A stretch of DNA of 64,000 bases, from NCBI GenBank assembly GCA_965197635.1, contig CBDANN010000008.1, forward strand, positions 992,001 through 1,056,000. The letters are read 5' to 3'. Positions 18,432 through 27,468 of this stretch are shown one piece after another; position 1 is the first letter of the stretch, and each line of letters opens with the position of its first letter. Made by a program: the position numbers and the translations under genes. The stretch is from Bin87 sp965197635 (GTDB lineage: Bacteria; Chloroflexota; Dehalococcoidia; Lucifugimonadales; UBA3495). Under the pieces are notes generated by a model that was given only the letters and a program-made list of their open reading frames with translations, searched no databases and was not told the DNA's origin.

Positions 18432-19602
18432 TAGTGTGGTGTAACTGAAGTAAGTAGTAAAAGTATGGGTTATGAGGTATCCTCCGGGTGAGCAGTTCCG
18501 AGGGAGGATTGACCATGGCCATCGGACGACCAATGCCACCGCTAATTCTGGACGAGGTGGAGCGGGAAACACTGGAGCGGTGGGTGCGACGTCCGAAGAC
18601 AGCGCAAGCGCTGGCACTGCGGGCCAGGATGATCCTGGCCTGCGCCGAGGGCCGGAGCAACACCGCCGTGGGCGCCGATCTGGGGGTGTCCGACGAAACG
18701 GTGGGCAAGTGGCGTTCCCGGTTTCTGGAACGGAGGCTGGACGGGTTGTCGGATGAACCCCGCGGCGGTCGGCCGCGGTCGGTTACCGATGACGACGTGG
18801 AACAGGTGATTACGCTGACGCTGGAGACCACGCCCAAGGACGCCACCCACTGGAGCACTCGGTCCATGGCCCAGCGGTCCGGCCTGAGCCACAACACGGT
18901 CAGCCGCATCTGGCGTGCCTTCGGGCTGCAGCCCCACCGCACCGAGACATTCAAGCTGTCGTCGGACCCTTTCTTCATCGAGAAGGTGCGGGATGTTGTG
19001 GGTCTCTACCTGGACCCACCCGATCGGGCGTTGGTTTTGTGCGTGGATGAGAAGTCCCAGATTCAGGCGCTGGACCGGACCAGGCCGCTGTTGCCCATGC
19101 GCCCCGGACCGGTGGAACGGCGCACCCATGATTACCTGCGCCACGGCACCACGTCGTTGTTCGCCGCGTTGGATACCAAAACCGGCAAGGTGATTGGCCG
19201 CTGCCACCGACGCCACCGGGCCGTGGAGTTCCGCAAGTTCCTCGATACCATCGAGGCCGAAGTGCCCCTTGACCTAGATGTCCACCTGATTGTGGACAAC
19301 TACGCCACCCACAAGACGGCGCTGATCCGGAACTGGTTAGCCAAGCGGCCTCGGTTCCACCTGCACTTCACTCCCACCAGCGCGTCCTGGCTGAACCTGG
19401 TGGAGCGGTGGTTCGGGCTGCTGACCGAAAAGCAGTTGCGGCGCGGCGTGCATCAGAGCAGCGGAGAACTGGAAGCCGCCATCTACGGGTTTCTGGATGT
19501 TACCAACGAAAACCCCAAGCCCTTTGTCTGGACCAAGACCGCCGACCAGATCCTGGCCAACGTGGCCCGCTTTTGCCAACGAACTTTGGATACATGACAC
19601 TA
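18432..19602 (+). mobile_element. IS630-family element, probably autonomous
   Basis: The element is bounded by TA on both sides, with related terminal repeats (TAGTGTGGTGTAACTGAAGT left; complement of ACTTTGGATACATGACACTA right). It sits in the DDE transposase gene and shares its right-hand TA with the neighbouring MITE, whose ends it closely resembles. Confidence 0.82.
18515..19597 (+). CDS. IS630-family transposase (intact)
   Basis: The ATG at 18515 follows GGGAGGA; a GTG at 18488 is possible but less likely. The 360-residue protein has an N-terminal HTH (N-T-A-V-G-A-D-L-G-V-S-D-E-T-V-G-K-W), the linker R-G-G-R-P-R-S, and the full DDE triad: V-L-C-V-D-E-K-S-Q, L-I-V-D-N-Y-A-T-H-K and S-A-S-W-L-N-L-V-E-R-W-F. 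It is one of the few undamaged IS630 genes here and a good candidate for moving the two 140-bp MITEs in trans. Confidence 0.92.
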   Translation: MAIGRPMPPLILDEVERETLERWVRRPKTAQALALRARMILACAEGRSNTAVGADLGVSDETVGKWRSRFLERRLDGLSDEPRGGRPRSVTDDDVEQVITLTLETTPKDATHWSTRSMAQRSGLSHNTVSRIWRAFGLQPHRTETFKLSSDPFFIEKVRDVVGLYLDPPDRALVLCVDEKSQIQALDRTRPLLPMRPGPVERRTHDYLRHGTTSLFAALDTKTGKVIGRCHRRHRAVEFRKFLDTIEAEVPLDLDVHLIVDNYATHKTALIRNWLAKRPRFHLHFTPTSASWLNLVERWFGLLTEKQLRRGVHQSSGELEAAIYGFLDVTNENPKPFVWTKTADQILANVARFCQRTLDT

Positions 19603-19740
19603 GTGTGGTGTATCCGTAGTTCATCGGAAATAAAATGGCGGCTTGTGTCTTTGTGCCACTCTGCTTCAAGCAGGAAACTGGTTTCCTGTCCCTTTAGAAA
19701 GCTTCATTCTAATGCGACGAACTATGGATACAGTACACTA
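19601..19740. mobile_element. 140-bp MITE, copy 1
   Basis: Starts TAGTGTGGTGTATCCGTAGT and ends with the near-exact complement (ACTATGGATACAGTACACTA). TA borders it, and it has no coding capacity. The ends match those of the adjacent IS630, especially its right end. Length and termini match the MITE at 40491-40630. Confidence 0.8.
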
Positions 19741-20772
19741 GCAACGCGCCTGGTTTGAGGTGTTCTCCCGAGTCTTTGACCACGACCCAGCGCATGGCAA
19801 GGGGCGGCGGCCCGCCGTGGTACCACACCGCCAGTCCCGAAGCCAGTTCGACGGTAGTGGTACCGCCGTCGGATCCGGTGGCAAGATAGGTGGTCCATTG
19901 AGTAGCGGGATTGTCCAGCGCCGCCCTGGGGCTGGGCAGACGCGCTCCGACGATCCGTGGTCGCCCGATCTGGCCGGGACGCCGCGGTGGTGCTGGCTGG
20001 TACCGGGCCGCGTCCTTGCGCAGTTTGGCGACGACCACAATGGGTTTTGACATATTCTGGAAATAGCGCCGGAACTCGCGTTTGGCGTAGCCGCCATCAC
20101 ACACCAGCACCAGGTCCTGCTCCGGCAGCCACCGGCGCAGACAGGTCAGCATCTGCCGAGCATAGTCGGTGACCATCTGGTGCCGTCGGCCTTTGCGCCG
20201 GTCGTAGCGGGCCGACGGCGCCAACGCGGTCATCAAGGGCAGCGCCCAATGCCGACCCACCCCACCGATATGGGTCAACAACATCAGGCTCACCCATTGC
20301 AGTCCCGGGGTCATTACCGTCTGATCGTCGGTGGAGCGTACGGGATCACGGTACCGTCCCTTGGCCGCAATCTTCCGCCCCCAGCGCCGTTCCAGGGTTT
20401 CGTCAATGCCGAAAACCAGCGGCCCGTCGGACGAACCAAGACGCCCGACCACCAGCAGCAACAGCACTCGGCTCAGCTGCAACGACGACCATCTGGCGCG
20501 GTTGAGCACCTGATGGTAGATGGCGAAATCTCCGTGCTGCCCAACTCCCAGGATGTTCAGGGCGGAGGAAACGGTGCGTTTGCCGGGAGACAGGATCGCG
20601 CCAATCGCCAAGAGTCGGGCTTTACGCCAGGTCCGGGGGTCAAACAGGCGCTCAAAGGGCAGCAGCCGGGTTACAATGACTGCGGGCAGGGTGGGCATAT
20701 TCGACCTTTTGTGATGATTTGGTCGAGCTTGCCCTGTTCTTATAATTTGTCTAGGTTTTGTACAAAGTCGAG

Positions 20773-21136
20773 GGGAAACTGCAGATAGTGAAAAACCTTC
20801 CGGCACCTGCTGCATATCGTTCCGCGCCAGAGTGGGGGCATCCATTGCTCTTTGTGGATTTTGCGTAAAGTCGAGCCCAGGGCAATCGCATTTGGAACTT
20901 ACAGCGCGGCGCTCCGGCGAAAGCCGGCGTCCAGAGACCATAAAATAAAGACATCGGCGACGAAACAGTCCATTTTTGGCGCTGGATTCCCGCTTTCGCG
21001 GGAATGACGGCAGTCGGAGGCAGGCAGGGCAGGGGAACAGAAGTCGAAATGCGATTGCCCTGCTTCAGCCCCAACTGGGGTCGCCACCGACGGTGCGGTC
21101 TAGCAATATGTACATTTCACCTTGGCTTTAGTTTAG
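20773..21136. mobile_element. ISAs1-type MITE (20878-21062) followed by a 74-bp IS630-end repeat
   Basis: CAGGGCAATCGCATTT (20878-20893) and its exact complement (21047-21062) enclose 185 bp with no transposase. These are ISAs1-like ends (compare 2508 and 57400). The interior contains two palindromes of the dispersed GGATTCCCGC/GCGGGAATGAC and CGGCGAAAGCCGGCG kinds. It is followed by a 74-bp repeat (21063-21136), identical to 47047-47120, that ends in TTCACCTTGGCTTTAGTTTA, an IS630-like terminus. Bases 20773-20877 hold nothing recognisable. Confidence 0.6.
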
Positions 21137-22845
21137 CCCCAATCCACCGAGGAGATGAGTGTGTCGGCGTGCTGAAGGGATGAGAAAGTGCTCCCGGCTT
21201 CGGGGATAATGGTTTTTGAGAACGAAAACCACCCTGAAACGAGGAGCACCCAACGGATGCTACCACCTGAGCGCCCCGACCGCATCCACGTTGCCTTCGA
21301 CGATCACCGACTGGTGGCCAATGCGGGGCTGCTTTTGCCCATCACCCTGGCCCATCATCTGGGGCTGGGAGAGCTGGTGGACCGCCACGTTGACCTGGGA
21401 AATGCGCCAGGTCGTGCCAACGCGGGAGACAAGGTGCTGACGCTGGTGGCATCGGCGTTGGCCGGCGGGGACTGCATTGACGACGCCGACGCGCTGCGCG
21501 CTGGCGAGACCGAGCAGGTGCTGGGCTGTACGGTGAAGGCGCCATCCACGCTGGGCACGTTTCTGCGGAGTTTCCGGTGGGGCCACGCGCGGCAGCTGGA
21601 TCGGGTGAGCCGGGAGGCGCTGGCCCGAGCCTGGGCGGCTGGGGCCGGACCGGGCGATGATCCGCTGACCATTGATCTGGACTCTACCGTCTGTGAGACC
21701 TATGGTCTGGGCAAGGAGGGCGCGCGCCATCACGGCTACACCGGCCAGCGGGGCTATCACCCGCTCCTGGCCGTGGCCGAGGGTACCGGCGAGGTGCTGA
21801 TGTGTCGATTGCGAAAGGGTCGGGCCAACACCGCCCGCGGCGCCGCCAACTTCCTGCGCGAGACGGTGAGCCGAGTGCGCTACGCCGGAGCCACCGGACC
21901 ACTCACCGTGCGGGCGGACAGCGGCTTCTACACCCACGACATGGTGGCCGCCTGTCGCGACCAGAAGGTACGCTACTCCATCACCGTACGCCAGCACCCG
22001 AGCCTGCGGAACATCATCGAGGCCATACCTGAAGATGGCTGGACGCCCATATCCTATTGGATGGATGGCGGCGCCGATGTGGCCGAAACCAGCTACACTC
22101 CCTTTGCCAGTGAGCCCGACGCGGTACCGGTGCGGCTCATCGTCCGACGGGTGAAACCCACGCCCGGCTCGCAACTGGCCCTGTTCGCCACCTACAGCTA
22201 TCACGCTTTCATCACCGATAGAGAAGGCGACACCCTGTATCTGGAAGCTGACCATCGCCGCCACGCCGAGATCGAGAACGCCATCCGCGACCTCAAATAC
22301 GGCGTGGGGCTCAACCACCTGCCATCGGGACGTTTTCCCGCCAACGCCGCCTGGCTGGCGGTGCAAGTCATGGCCCACAACCTGGCCCGCTGGACCACGC
22401 GCATCGGCCTGGGCGAGCCGGTGACCACCACCAAGACCCTCCGACGACGCTTCTTCTCTCTCGCCGGACGCATCACCCGCAAAGCCCGTCGCATCACCCT
22501 GCATCTGCCACAGGATTGGCCTTGGCGAAACCAATTCAGCAGCGCCCTGGCCAGACTGCGCGCCCTGCCACTCCCATCCTGACGCCGCCCTCGGCCTTTC
22601 ACCTGTCTACGATGACGCACCACGCCTGGCCCAACCGCGCCAGGCTGGGCTCCTGACGGTCTCCGCCATCGGTCTGCGCTGAAAATCACTGCCAATGCCG
22701 CTACCACGGGTCATCAACATCCCCTTGGCACGGCATCCACGCCCCACATCGTCCATTTCATCGGCATCAGGTCCTCGCCATCCCGTTCCCTGACCCCTCA
22801 TCTCTCTCAAATGCCGCACCGCCCTATCCCATCGGTGGATTCGGG
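21137..22845 (+). mobile_element. IS1380-family element, copy 1
   Basis: 1709 bp, ends CCCCAATCCACCGA and complement of CCCGAATCCACCGA, flanked by the duplication TTTAG (21132-21136 and 22846-22850). It has the same length and encoded protein as copy 2 (30422-32130), which lies in the opposite orientation. Confidence 0.9.
21257..22582 (+). CDS. IS1380-family transposase (copy 1)
   Basis: The ATG at 21257 follows CGAGGAGC; an in-frame start at 21188 adds non-conserved residues. The 441-residue protein begins M-L-P-P-E-R-P-D-R-I-H-V-A-F-D-D-H-R-L-V-A-N-A-G. DDE motifs are L-T-I-D-L-D-S-T-V-C-E-T-Y-G, V-R-A-D-S-G-F-Y-T-H and H-A-E-I-E-N-A-I-R-D-L-K-Y-G-V-G-L-N-H-L-P-S-G. It appears intact. The protein is identical to that of copy 2, so the two diverged very recently. 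Confidence 0.92.
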   Translation: MLPPERPDRIHVAFDDHRLVANAGLLLPITLAHHLGLGELVDRHVDLGNAPGRANAGDKVLTLVASALAGGDCIDDADALRAGETEQVLGCTVKAPSTLGTFLRSFRWGHARQLDRVSREALARAWAAGAGPGDDPLTIDLDSTVCETYGLGKEGARHHGYTGQRGYHPLLAVAEGTGEVLMCRLRKGRANTARGAANFLRETVSRVRYAGATGPLTVRADSGFYTHDMVAACRDQKVRYSITVRQHPSLRNIIEAIPEDGWTPISYWMDGGADVAETSYTPFASEPDAVPVRLIVRRVKPTPGSQLALFATYSYHAFITDREGDTLYLEADHRRHAEIENAIRDLKYGVGLNHLPSGRFPANAAWLAVQVMAHNLARWTTRIGLGEPVTTTKTLRRRFFSLAGRITRKARRITLHLPQDWPWRNQFSSALARLRALPLPS

Positions 22846-22850
22846 TTTAG

Positions 22851-23189
22851 GAGCCATTTGTTTTACGTCCTTCCGCTGCAGCCATGAGGGCGAGTTCTTC
22901 CCGGCACATTCCAATGGGCCGATCCGAGGCGACGTTGTGGTGAAAGCGCCCTCACGCTTGTTTTTCCACTCTCCCCTTTCGACGTCCCGTCAGCGTTTTT
23001 ACTGCTCAAAAACGCCCTACCCTTTGTGGTTGACCCGTGAGGGCGTTTGACACCATGGGAAGGCCGCCGGAATTCTGGCGGCCGCAATCATTTTCAGGAG
23101 GAGATTTTCGATGAAATGGAAAAGTCTGTGCGGGCCTCGTGGCCCGCCGCCCAAGGTGTAAACGCATTGAGATCGCTCATCGCGTTTAC
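22851..23189. other. Hairpin-rich region with a tiny ORF
   Basis: Between two IS1380 elements lie several inverted repeats: AACGCCCT/AGGGCGTT around 23011-23047, GGCCGCC/GGCGGCC at 23062-23083 and GCGGGCC/GGCCCGC at about 23130-23147. An AGGAGGA Shine-Dalgarno at 23096 precedes a 16-codon reading frame (23111-23161, M-K-W-K-S-L-C-G-P-R-G-P-P-P-K-V). The IS1380 at 23190 separates this from the NERD-like gene at 24996. It may be that gene's former leader. Confidence 0.45.
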
Positions 23190-24898
23190 CCCGAATCCAC
23201 CGAAGGGAAACGGTGGCGGCGGTCAGAGGAGGGATGAGGGACCACGGATGGGGCTGGCGAGGATCTGATGCCGATGAAATGGACGATGTGGGGCGTGGAT
23301 GCCGGTCCAAAGAGATGTTGACGACCCGTAGTAGCGGCGCGGGGAGCGATTTTCAGCGCCGATCGCCGGCGGGGGCCGTCCGGAGCCCAGCCTGGCGCGG
23401 CTGGGCCAGACCGTTGGGTAATCTGGTGACGGGTCAGACGCCGCGGGCGTGGTCAAGAAGGGAGCGGCAGTGCGCGCAATCGGGCGAGGGCACGACTGAA
23501 CTGGTTTTGCCAGGGCCAGCCCTGGGGGAGATGCCGGGTGAGACGGCGCGCCTTGCGGGTGATGCGTCCGGCCAGGGAGCAGCAGCGTCGTCGGAGGGTC
23601 TTGGTGGTCGCCACCGGCTCGCCCAGGCCGATGCGCGTGGTCCAGCGGGCCAAGTTGTGGGCCATCACTTGGACGGCCCGCCAGGCGGCGTTGGCGGGGA
23701 AGCGGCCCGAGGGGAGATGGTTGAGGCCCACGCCGTACTTCAGGTCGCGGATGGCATTCTCGATCTCGGCGTGGCGGCGATGATCGGCCTCCAGTTCCAA
23801 GGTGTCGCCCTCTCTATCGGTGATGAAGCCGTGATAGCTGTAGTCGACCAAGCGGGCCAACTGGGAGTTGGGCGTGGGCTGCACCCTGCGGACGATGCGG
23901 CGCACCGGCACGGCGTCGGGCTCACTCTGGAATGGGACATACGTGGTTTCGGCCACGTCGGCGGCGCCCTCCATCCAGTACGGGAGGGGCGTCCAGTCCG
24001 TCTCGGGTATGGCCTCGATGAGATTGCGCAGTTGGGTGTGCTGGCGGACGGTGATGGAGTAGCGGACCCGCATCTGGCGGCAGACGGCGACGATGTCGTG
24101 GGTGTAGAAGCCGCTGTCGGCCCGCATGGTGAGCGGTCCGGTGGCTCCGGCATAACGCACTCGGCTGATGGTTTCCCGCAGGAAGTGGGCCGCGCCCCGA
24201 GCGGTGTTGGCTCGTCCCGGGCGCAGTCGTGCCATCAGCACGTCGCCGGAACCGGCCGCGACGGCCCGGAGTGGGTGATAGCCTCGCTGGCCAGTGTAGC
24301 CGTGGCGGCGCGCGCCCTCCTTGGTCGGACCGTAGGTCTCACAGATGGTGGCGTCCAGGTCGATGGTCAGCGGATCATCGCCCGGTCCGGCCCCAGCGGC
24401 CCAGGCTCGGGCCAGCGCCTCTCGGCTCACCCGATCCAGCTGCCGCGCGTGGCCCCATCGGAAACTCCGCAGGAAGGTCCCCAGCGTGGACGGCGCCTTG
24501 ACCGCGCCGCCCAGTACCTGCTCGGTCCCGCCAGCGCGCAGCGCGTCGGCGTCGTCAATACAGTCGCCACCGGCCAGCGCCGAGGCCACCAAGGTCAGCA
24601 TCTTGTCTCCCGCATTCGCCCGACCCGGCGCATCTCCCAGGTCAACGTGGCGGTCCACCAGTTCGCCCAGTCCCAGATGATGGGCCAGTGTGACCGGCAA
24701 AAGCAGTCCGGCATTGGCCACCAGGCGATGGTCATCGAAAGCGACATGGATGCGGTCGGGCTGCTGGCGTGGTAGCATCTTTTGGGTGCTCCTCGGTGCG
24801 GGTTGGTTTTGTGTTTCAAAAACCATTATCCCCGAACCCGGGAGCACTTTCTTACACCCTCACCACGCCCAATGACTCACTCCTTCGGTGGATTGGGG
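23190..24898 (-). mobile_element. IS1380-family element, copy 3 (diverged)
   Basis: About 1709 bp with ends CCCGAATCCACCGA and the complement of CCCCAATCCACCGA. TTAC flanks both sides (about 23186 and 24900). Protein differences from copies 1 and 2 are scattered, so this is an older or separately acquired relative. Confidence 0.88.
23453..24778 (-). CDS. IS1380-family transposase (copy 3)
   Basis: The start M-L-P-R-Q-Q-P-D-R-I-H-V-A-F-D-D at 24778 parallels copies 1 and 2. The gene is full length (441 residues) with D-A-T-I-C-E-T-Y-G, M-R-A-D-S-G-F-Y-T-H and I-E-N-A-I-R-D-L-K-Y-G. Local differences occur, such as the segment around Y-W-M-E-G-A-A-D-V-A-E-T-T-Y-V-P-F. No frameshift or stop was found, so it is probably functional. 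Confidence 0.9.
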   Translation of the reverse strand: MLPRQQPDRIHVAFDDHRLVANAGLLLPVTLAHHLGLGELVDRHVDLGDAPGRANAGDKMLTLVASALAGGDCIDDADALRAGGTEQVLGGAVKAPSTLGTFLRSFRWGHARQLDRVSREALARAWAAGAGPGDDPLTIDLDATICETYGPTKEGARRHGYTGQRGYHPLRAVAAGSGDVLMARLRPGRANTARGAAHFLRETISRVRYAGATGPLTMRADSGFYTHDIVAVCRQMRVRYSITVRQHTQLRNLIEAIPETDWTPLPYWMEGAADVAETTYVPFQSEPDAVPVRRIVRRVQPTPNSQLARLVDYSYHGFITDREGDTLELEADHRRHAEIENAIRDLKYGVGLNHLPSGRFPANAAWRAVQVMAHNLARWTTRIGLGEPVATTKTLRRRCCSLAGRITRKARRLTRHLPQGWPWQNQFSRALARLRALPLPS

Positions 24899-24925
24899 CT
24901 TACACCCCCGTTCAACCCATCTTCG

Positions 24926-24957
24926 GGGCGCACCGAGACGGTTGTCACGGTGCGCCC
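24926..24957 (+). promoter_or_regulatory. Hairpin upstream of the NERD-like gene
   Basis: GGGCGCACCG (24926-24935) and CGGTGCGCCC (24948-24957) form a perfect 10-bp stem with a 12-base loop, about 40 bases before the start codon at 24996. A terminator of a lost upstream gene or an mRNA control element are both possible. Confidence 0.45.
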
Positions 24958-24995
24958 TGTTTCACATTCGCAATCAACCCAGAGAGGTTTCAATC

Positions 24996-25814
24996 ATGAG
25001 AGTTGATCCCGAGTTCCCGCCGCATCGTCGGCATGACCCCAAGCGCCACGCCGAGCTGATGGTGTACGAGGAGATCGAAAACTCCCCGCGCCCAGGTCGC
25101 GCTTTGTACGAGATCAAGACGTCGCCCACCGTGCCGGAGCTGGATGTCGCCGTCCTCGTCGAGGACATCGGCGTCGCCGGCCTTCAGATCAAGGGCGGCC
25201 CCCACAAGATGGTGCGCGGCCAGTGGCAGCGCATTACCGACGACGGACCCATCGCCATCGCTGACCCCATCGCGCTGACTTGGGACGCGGCTATGCAGAT
25301 CCGAGAGGTCGCCCAGCAGAAGCTGAACAAGAAGGTGTTCGTCATCCCCATGCTGATTTTCCCCGACATGGAGCATGAAGCCGCCATCGAGGCTCGCGCA
25401 GCCGACGCGAAAGTCAAGACCATCTTCGGCACCAAGAATCTGATGGAGCGGATCGTCGGTGCCTTCTACGACGAGGAGATCTATCACCCGCCCTCGGCGT
25501 ACTTGGTCGAGCAGATCGCCGAGACTTTGCTGCCCTACCTCGCCGATGACGGTGACGATACCTTCCCGGATCTGTGCAACGGGGTCAGAGGCCCCAAGCC
25601 GCAAGATCCACCGGCCGCCGGTGGGGCCAAGCCTGAGCGCGCCGACCAGGTGGACCTGGCTGACCGCCAGCCGGTGATCGGGCACGCCGACGTCGTCAAC
25701 GTCTTCAACGGGCCCACCACCATCTACCAAGAAGCAGTCCCCCCTACAGGTGGAGGCGTTTCCTGGGAAACGCCTCCAGAACAGGCGGACAGCGCCGGCG
25801 GTGAAGCCGACTAG
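24996..25814 (+). CDS. NERD-like (nuclease-related) domain protein
   Basis: The ATG at 24996 follows AGAGAGG. The first 110 residues (H-A-E-L-M-V-Y-E-E-I-E-N, T-V-P-E-L-D-V-A-V-L-V-E-D-I-G-V-A-G-L-Q-I-K-G-G, M-V-R-G-Q-W-Q-R) follow the NERD pattern in which an L-D-x-V-V strand leads to a conserved E/Q-x-K strand. The position expected to be E-x-K reads Q-I-K. The middle (V-F-V-I-P-M-L-I-F-P-D-M) and the region F-G-T-K-N-L-M-E-R-I are also NERD-like. The C-terminal 60 residues are low complexity and include a coding 13-bp hairpin (25751-25778). Such proteins are usually DNA-processing or defence associated. Isolated between IS elements, it is likely cargo. Confidence 0.55.
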   Translation: MRVDPEFPPHRRHDPKRHAELMVYEEIENSPRPGRALYEIKTSPTVPELDVAVLVEDIGVAGLQIKGGPHKMVRGQWQRITDDGPIAIADPIALTWDAAMQIREVAQQKLNKKVFVIPMLIFPDMEHEAAIEARAADAKVKTIFGTKNLMERIVGAFYDEEIYHPPSAYLVEQIAETLLPYLADDGDDTFPDLCNGVRGPKPQDPPAAGGAKPERADQVDLADRQPVIGHADVVNVFNGPTTIYQEAVPPTGGGVSWETPPEQADSAGGEAD

Positions 25815-25928
25815 TCGGCGCACTTTATGAGCTGGCTACCACGGGTTGAGATGCCCGGGTGGCCAGTTCGGTGCCCGCCTTGTCGGTGCTCCGACGAAAT
25901 CGCAGTACTAACCGTTGGTGCTAGTTTG

Positions 25929-27391
25929 GTAACAGTTCAGAGTTGGTGAGGTAAATTGGTCGAAAGAGGGTTGCGGGGCACTGGCGCTACCGGCGGTGGT
26001 TATGTCATATAACGGATATGGATCGGGAAATCGACCTCGCCACTGCCGACCGGGATGTCCTCATCGCCATCATCGTCCGGCAGCAGGCCATCATCGAGCG
26101 CCTGGAGAAACGGATTGCCCAGCTGGAAGGGCCGGCCAAACCCAGCGGTCCCCGACGGATGCCCGGTCTGAAACCCAAAGCCGACCGGAAGCCTGCCCAG
26201 CCCAAATTGCCACGCAAGCCGCGGCCCCACGGCTTTGCCCGGGCCCGTATGACGCCCACCCAGCGGGTAGAACACACGGTGGATCAGTGCCCCGACTGCG
26301 GGACCCGGTTGTCCGGCGGTTGGGCCCAGCGCACTCGGGAAGTCATTGACCTGCCCCAGGTTCCGGTGCAGGTTACTGAGCACGTCTATATCGCCCGCAC
26401 CTGTCCCCGGTGCCGACGCCACTGGACGCCCCGAGCGGCAACGGACGACGTGGCACTGGGCAAGCAGCGTCTGGGGGTCAACATCATCAGCCTGATTGCC
26501 GCCTTGCGGGAGGAGGCCCGGCTGCCCGTCCGCACCATCAGGTGGTATCTGGACGCCGTGCACGGGTTACGCCTCAGCCTGGGGGCCATCGTAGCTGCGA
26601 CGCACCAGGTGGCACGAAAAGCCCAGGCTGTGGTGGCGGGCATTGTGGAACGCATCCGGGGCAGTCCGGTGGTCCACGCCACACGATCTTTGACCAATCA
26701 CACCGGCTGGCGGGAGGACGGCCACAACGGCTACGTGTGCGAGCCCTTGACCAATCACCTTCAGCACCCCCACCGAGCGGTATTTTCTGCGGCGGGGCCG
26801 GGGCAAGACGGTGGTGGATGAAGCCCTGAGCGATGCTTTCTCCGGAGTATTGGTCAGCGATTTCTACGCTGCCTACCACCATTACGATGGCCCCAAGCAA
26901 CGCTGCTGGGCTCACCTGCTGCGGGACATCCATGACCTGCGCACCCTCTACCCCGATGATACGCCACTGGCCAGGTGGGCCGACGCTGTCCACGGGATTT
27001 ACGACCGGGCCAAAACCTGCACTCATCCCCGGGCCAAGCGGCGGCGCACCGCCCAACTGGCCCTGGAACGACAACTGCTGGCCCTCTGCCAACCCTTCCG
27101 GCACGACCCGTCGGCAACCCAGGCCAAGCTGTGCCGACGCATCGAGCGCCACCTCAAGGAACTCTTTGTCTTTGTGGCCGAACCGGACGTGCCAGCGGAC
27201 AACAACGCCGCCGAGCGCAGCCTGCGCCACCTGGTCATCAGTCGCAAGATCAGCGGCGGCACCCGCTCGGAGCAAGGCACACAGAGCAAGATGACCTTGG
27301 CCTCTCTCTTCGGCACCTGGCGCGCCCAGGGTCTAAATCCTCTCGCCGCTTGCCGTCAACTGCTCATTTCCCCGCAACTCTGAACTGTTAC
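25929..27391 (+). mobile_element. IS66-family element without accessory genes, copy 1
   Basis: Ends GTAACAGTTCAGAGTT and complement, 1463 bp, with an intact 8-bp duplication CTAGTTTG (25921-25928 and 27392-27399). Only a TnpC-type gene is present, as in the ISBst12-like subgroup. Confidence 0.9.
26018..27383 (+). pseudogene. IS66 transposase disrupted by two TTGACCAATCAC micro-insertions
   Basis: The protein starts M-D-R-E-I-D-L-A-T-A-D-R-D-V-L-I-A-I-I with the usual leucine-zipper-like region and zinc-finger-like C-P-D-C-G...C-P-R-C. Compared with its relative at 53716, V-H-A-D-E-T-G-W-R has become V-H-A-T-R-S-L-T-N-H-T-G-W-R: the six bases for the catalytic D-E are replaced by 21 (26681-26701). 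Sixty bases on, the codons for W-T-F are replaced by 19 bases ending TTGACCAATCAC (26740-26758), which shifts the frame. The native frame resumes at 26811 (V-V-D-E-A-L-S-D-A-F-S-G) and runs to 27383. The enzyme must be dead. Confidence 0.88.
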
Positions 27392-27468
27392 CTAGTTTGA
27401 GATGATATTGAAAACGCCACAGGGTTCCTTATGCTGTAAGTTGATACGCTCGACAGCGGAGGAACCCC

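Larger units (their letters stand above)
18024..20698 (-). pseudogene. DDE transposase interrupted by IS630 and MITE
   Basis: The 5' part (20698 down to 19741) starts M-P-T-L-P-A-V-I-V-T-R-L-L-P-F after AAAGGT and carries V-F-G-I-D-E-T-L-E-R (first aspartate) and L-V-L-V-C-D-G-G-Y-A-K-R-E-F (second). The 3' part (18431-18024) has W-Y-L-L-R-W-Q-V-E-V-T-F-A-E-A-R-A-H-L-G-M-E-T-Q-R, the C-terminal acidic region. Joining the flanks at one TA gives L-K-P-G-A-L-L-G-T-D-T-A-A-E-P-R in frame with nothing lost. The gene was therefore intact when hit and would be functional after clean excision. Confidence 0.85.
18009..20772 (-). mobile_element. IS4/IS701-superfamily element carrying nested IS630 and MITE
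   Basis: Perfect 15-bp inverted repeats (CTCGACTTTGTACAA at 18009-18023 and its complement at 20758-20772) delimit the outer element. Its single minus-strand transposase gene is interrupted at a TA by a 1.3-kb block (18432-19740) made of an IS630 and a 140-bp MITE. No clear outer target duplication was seen. Confidence 0.85.
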
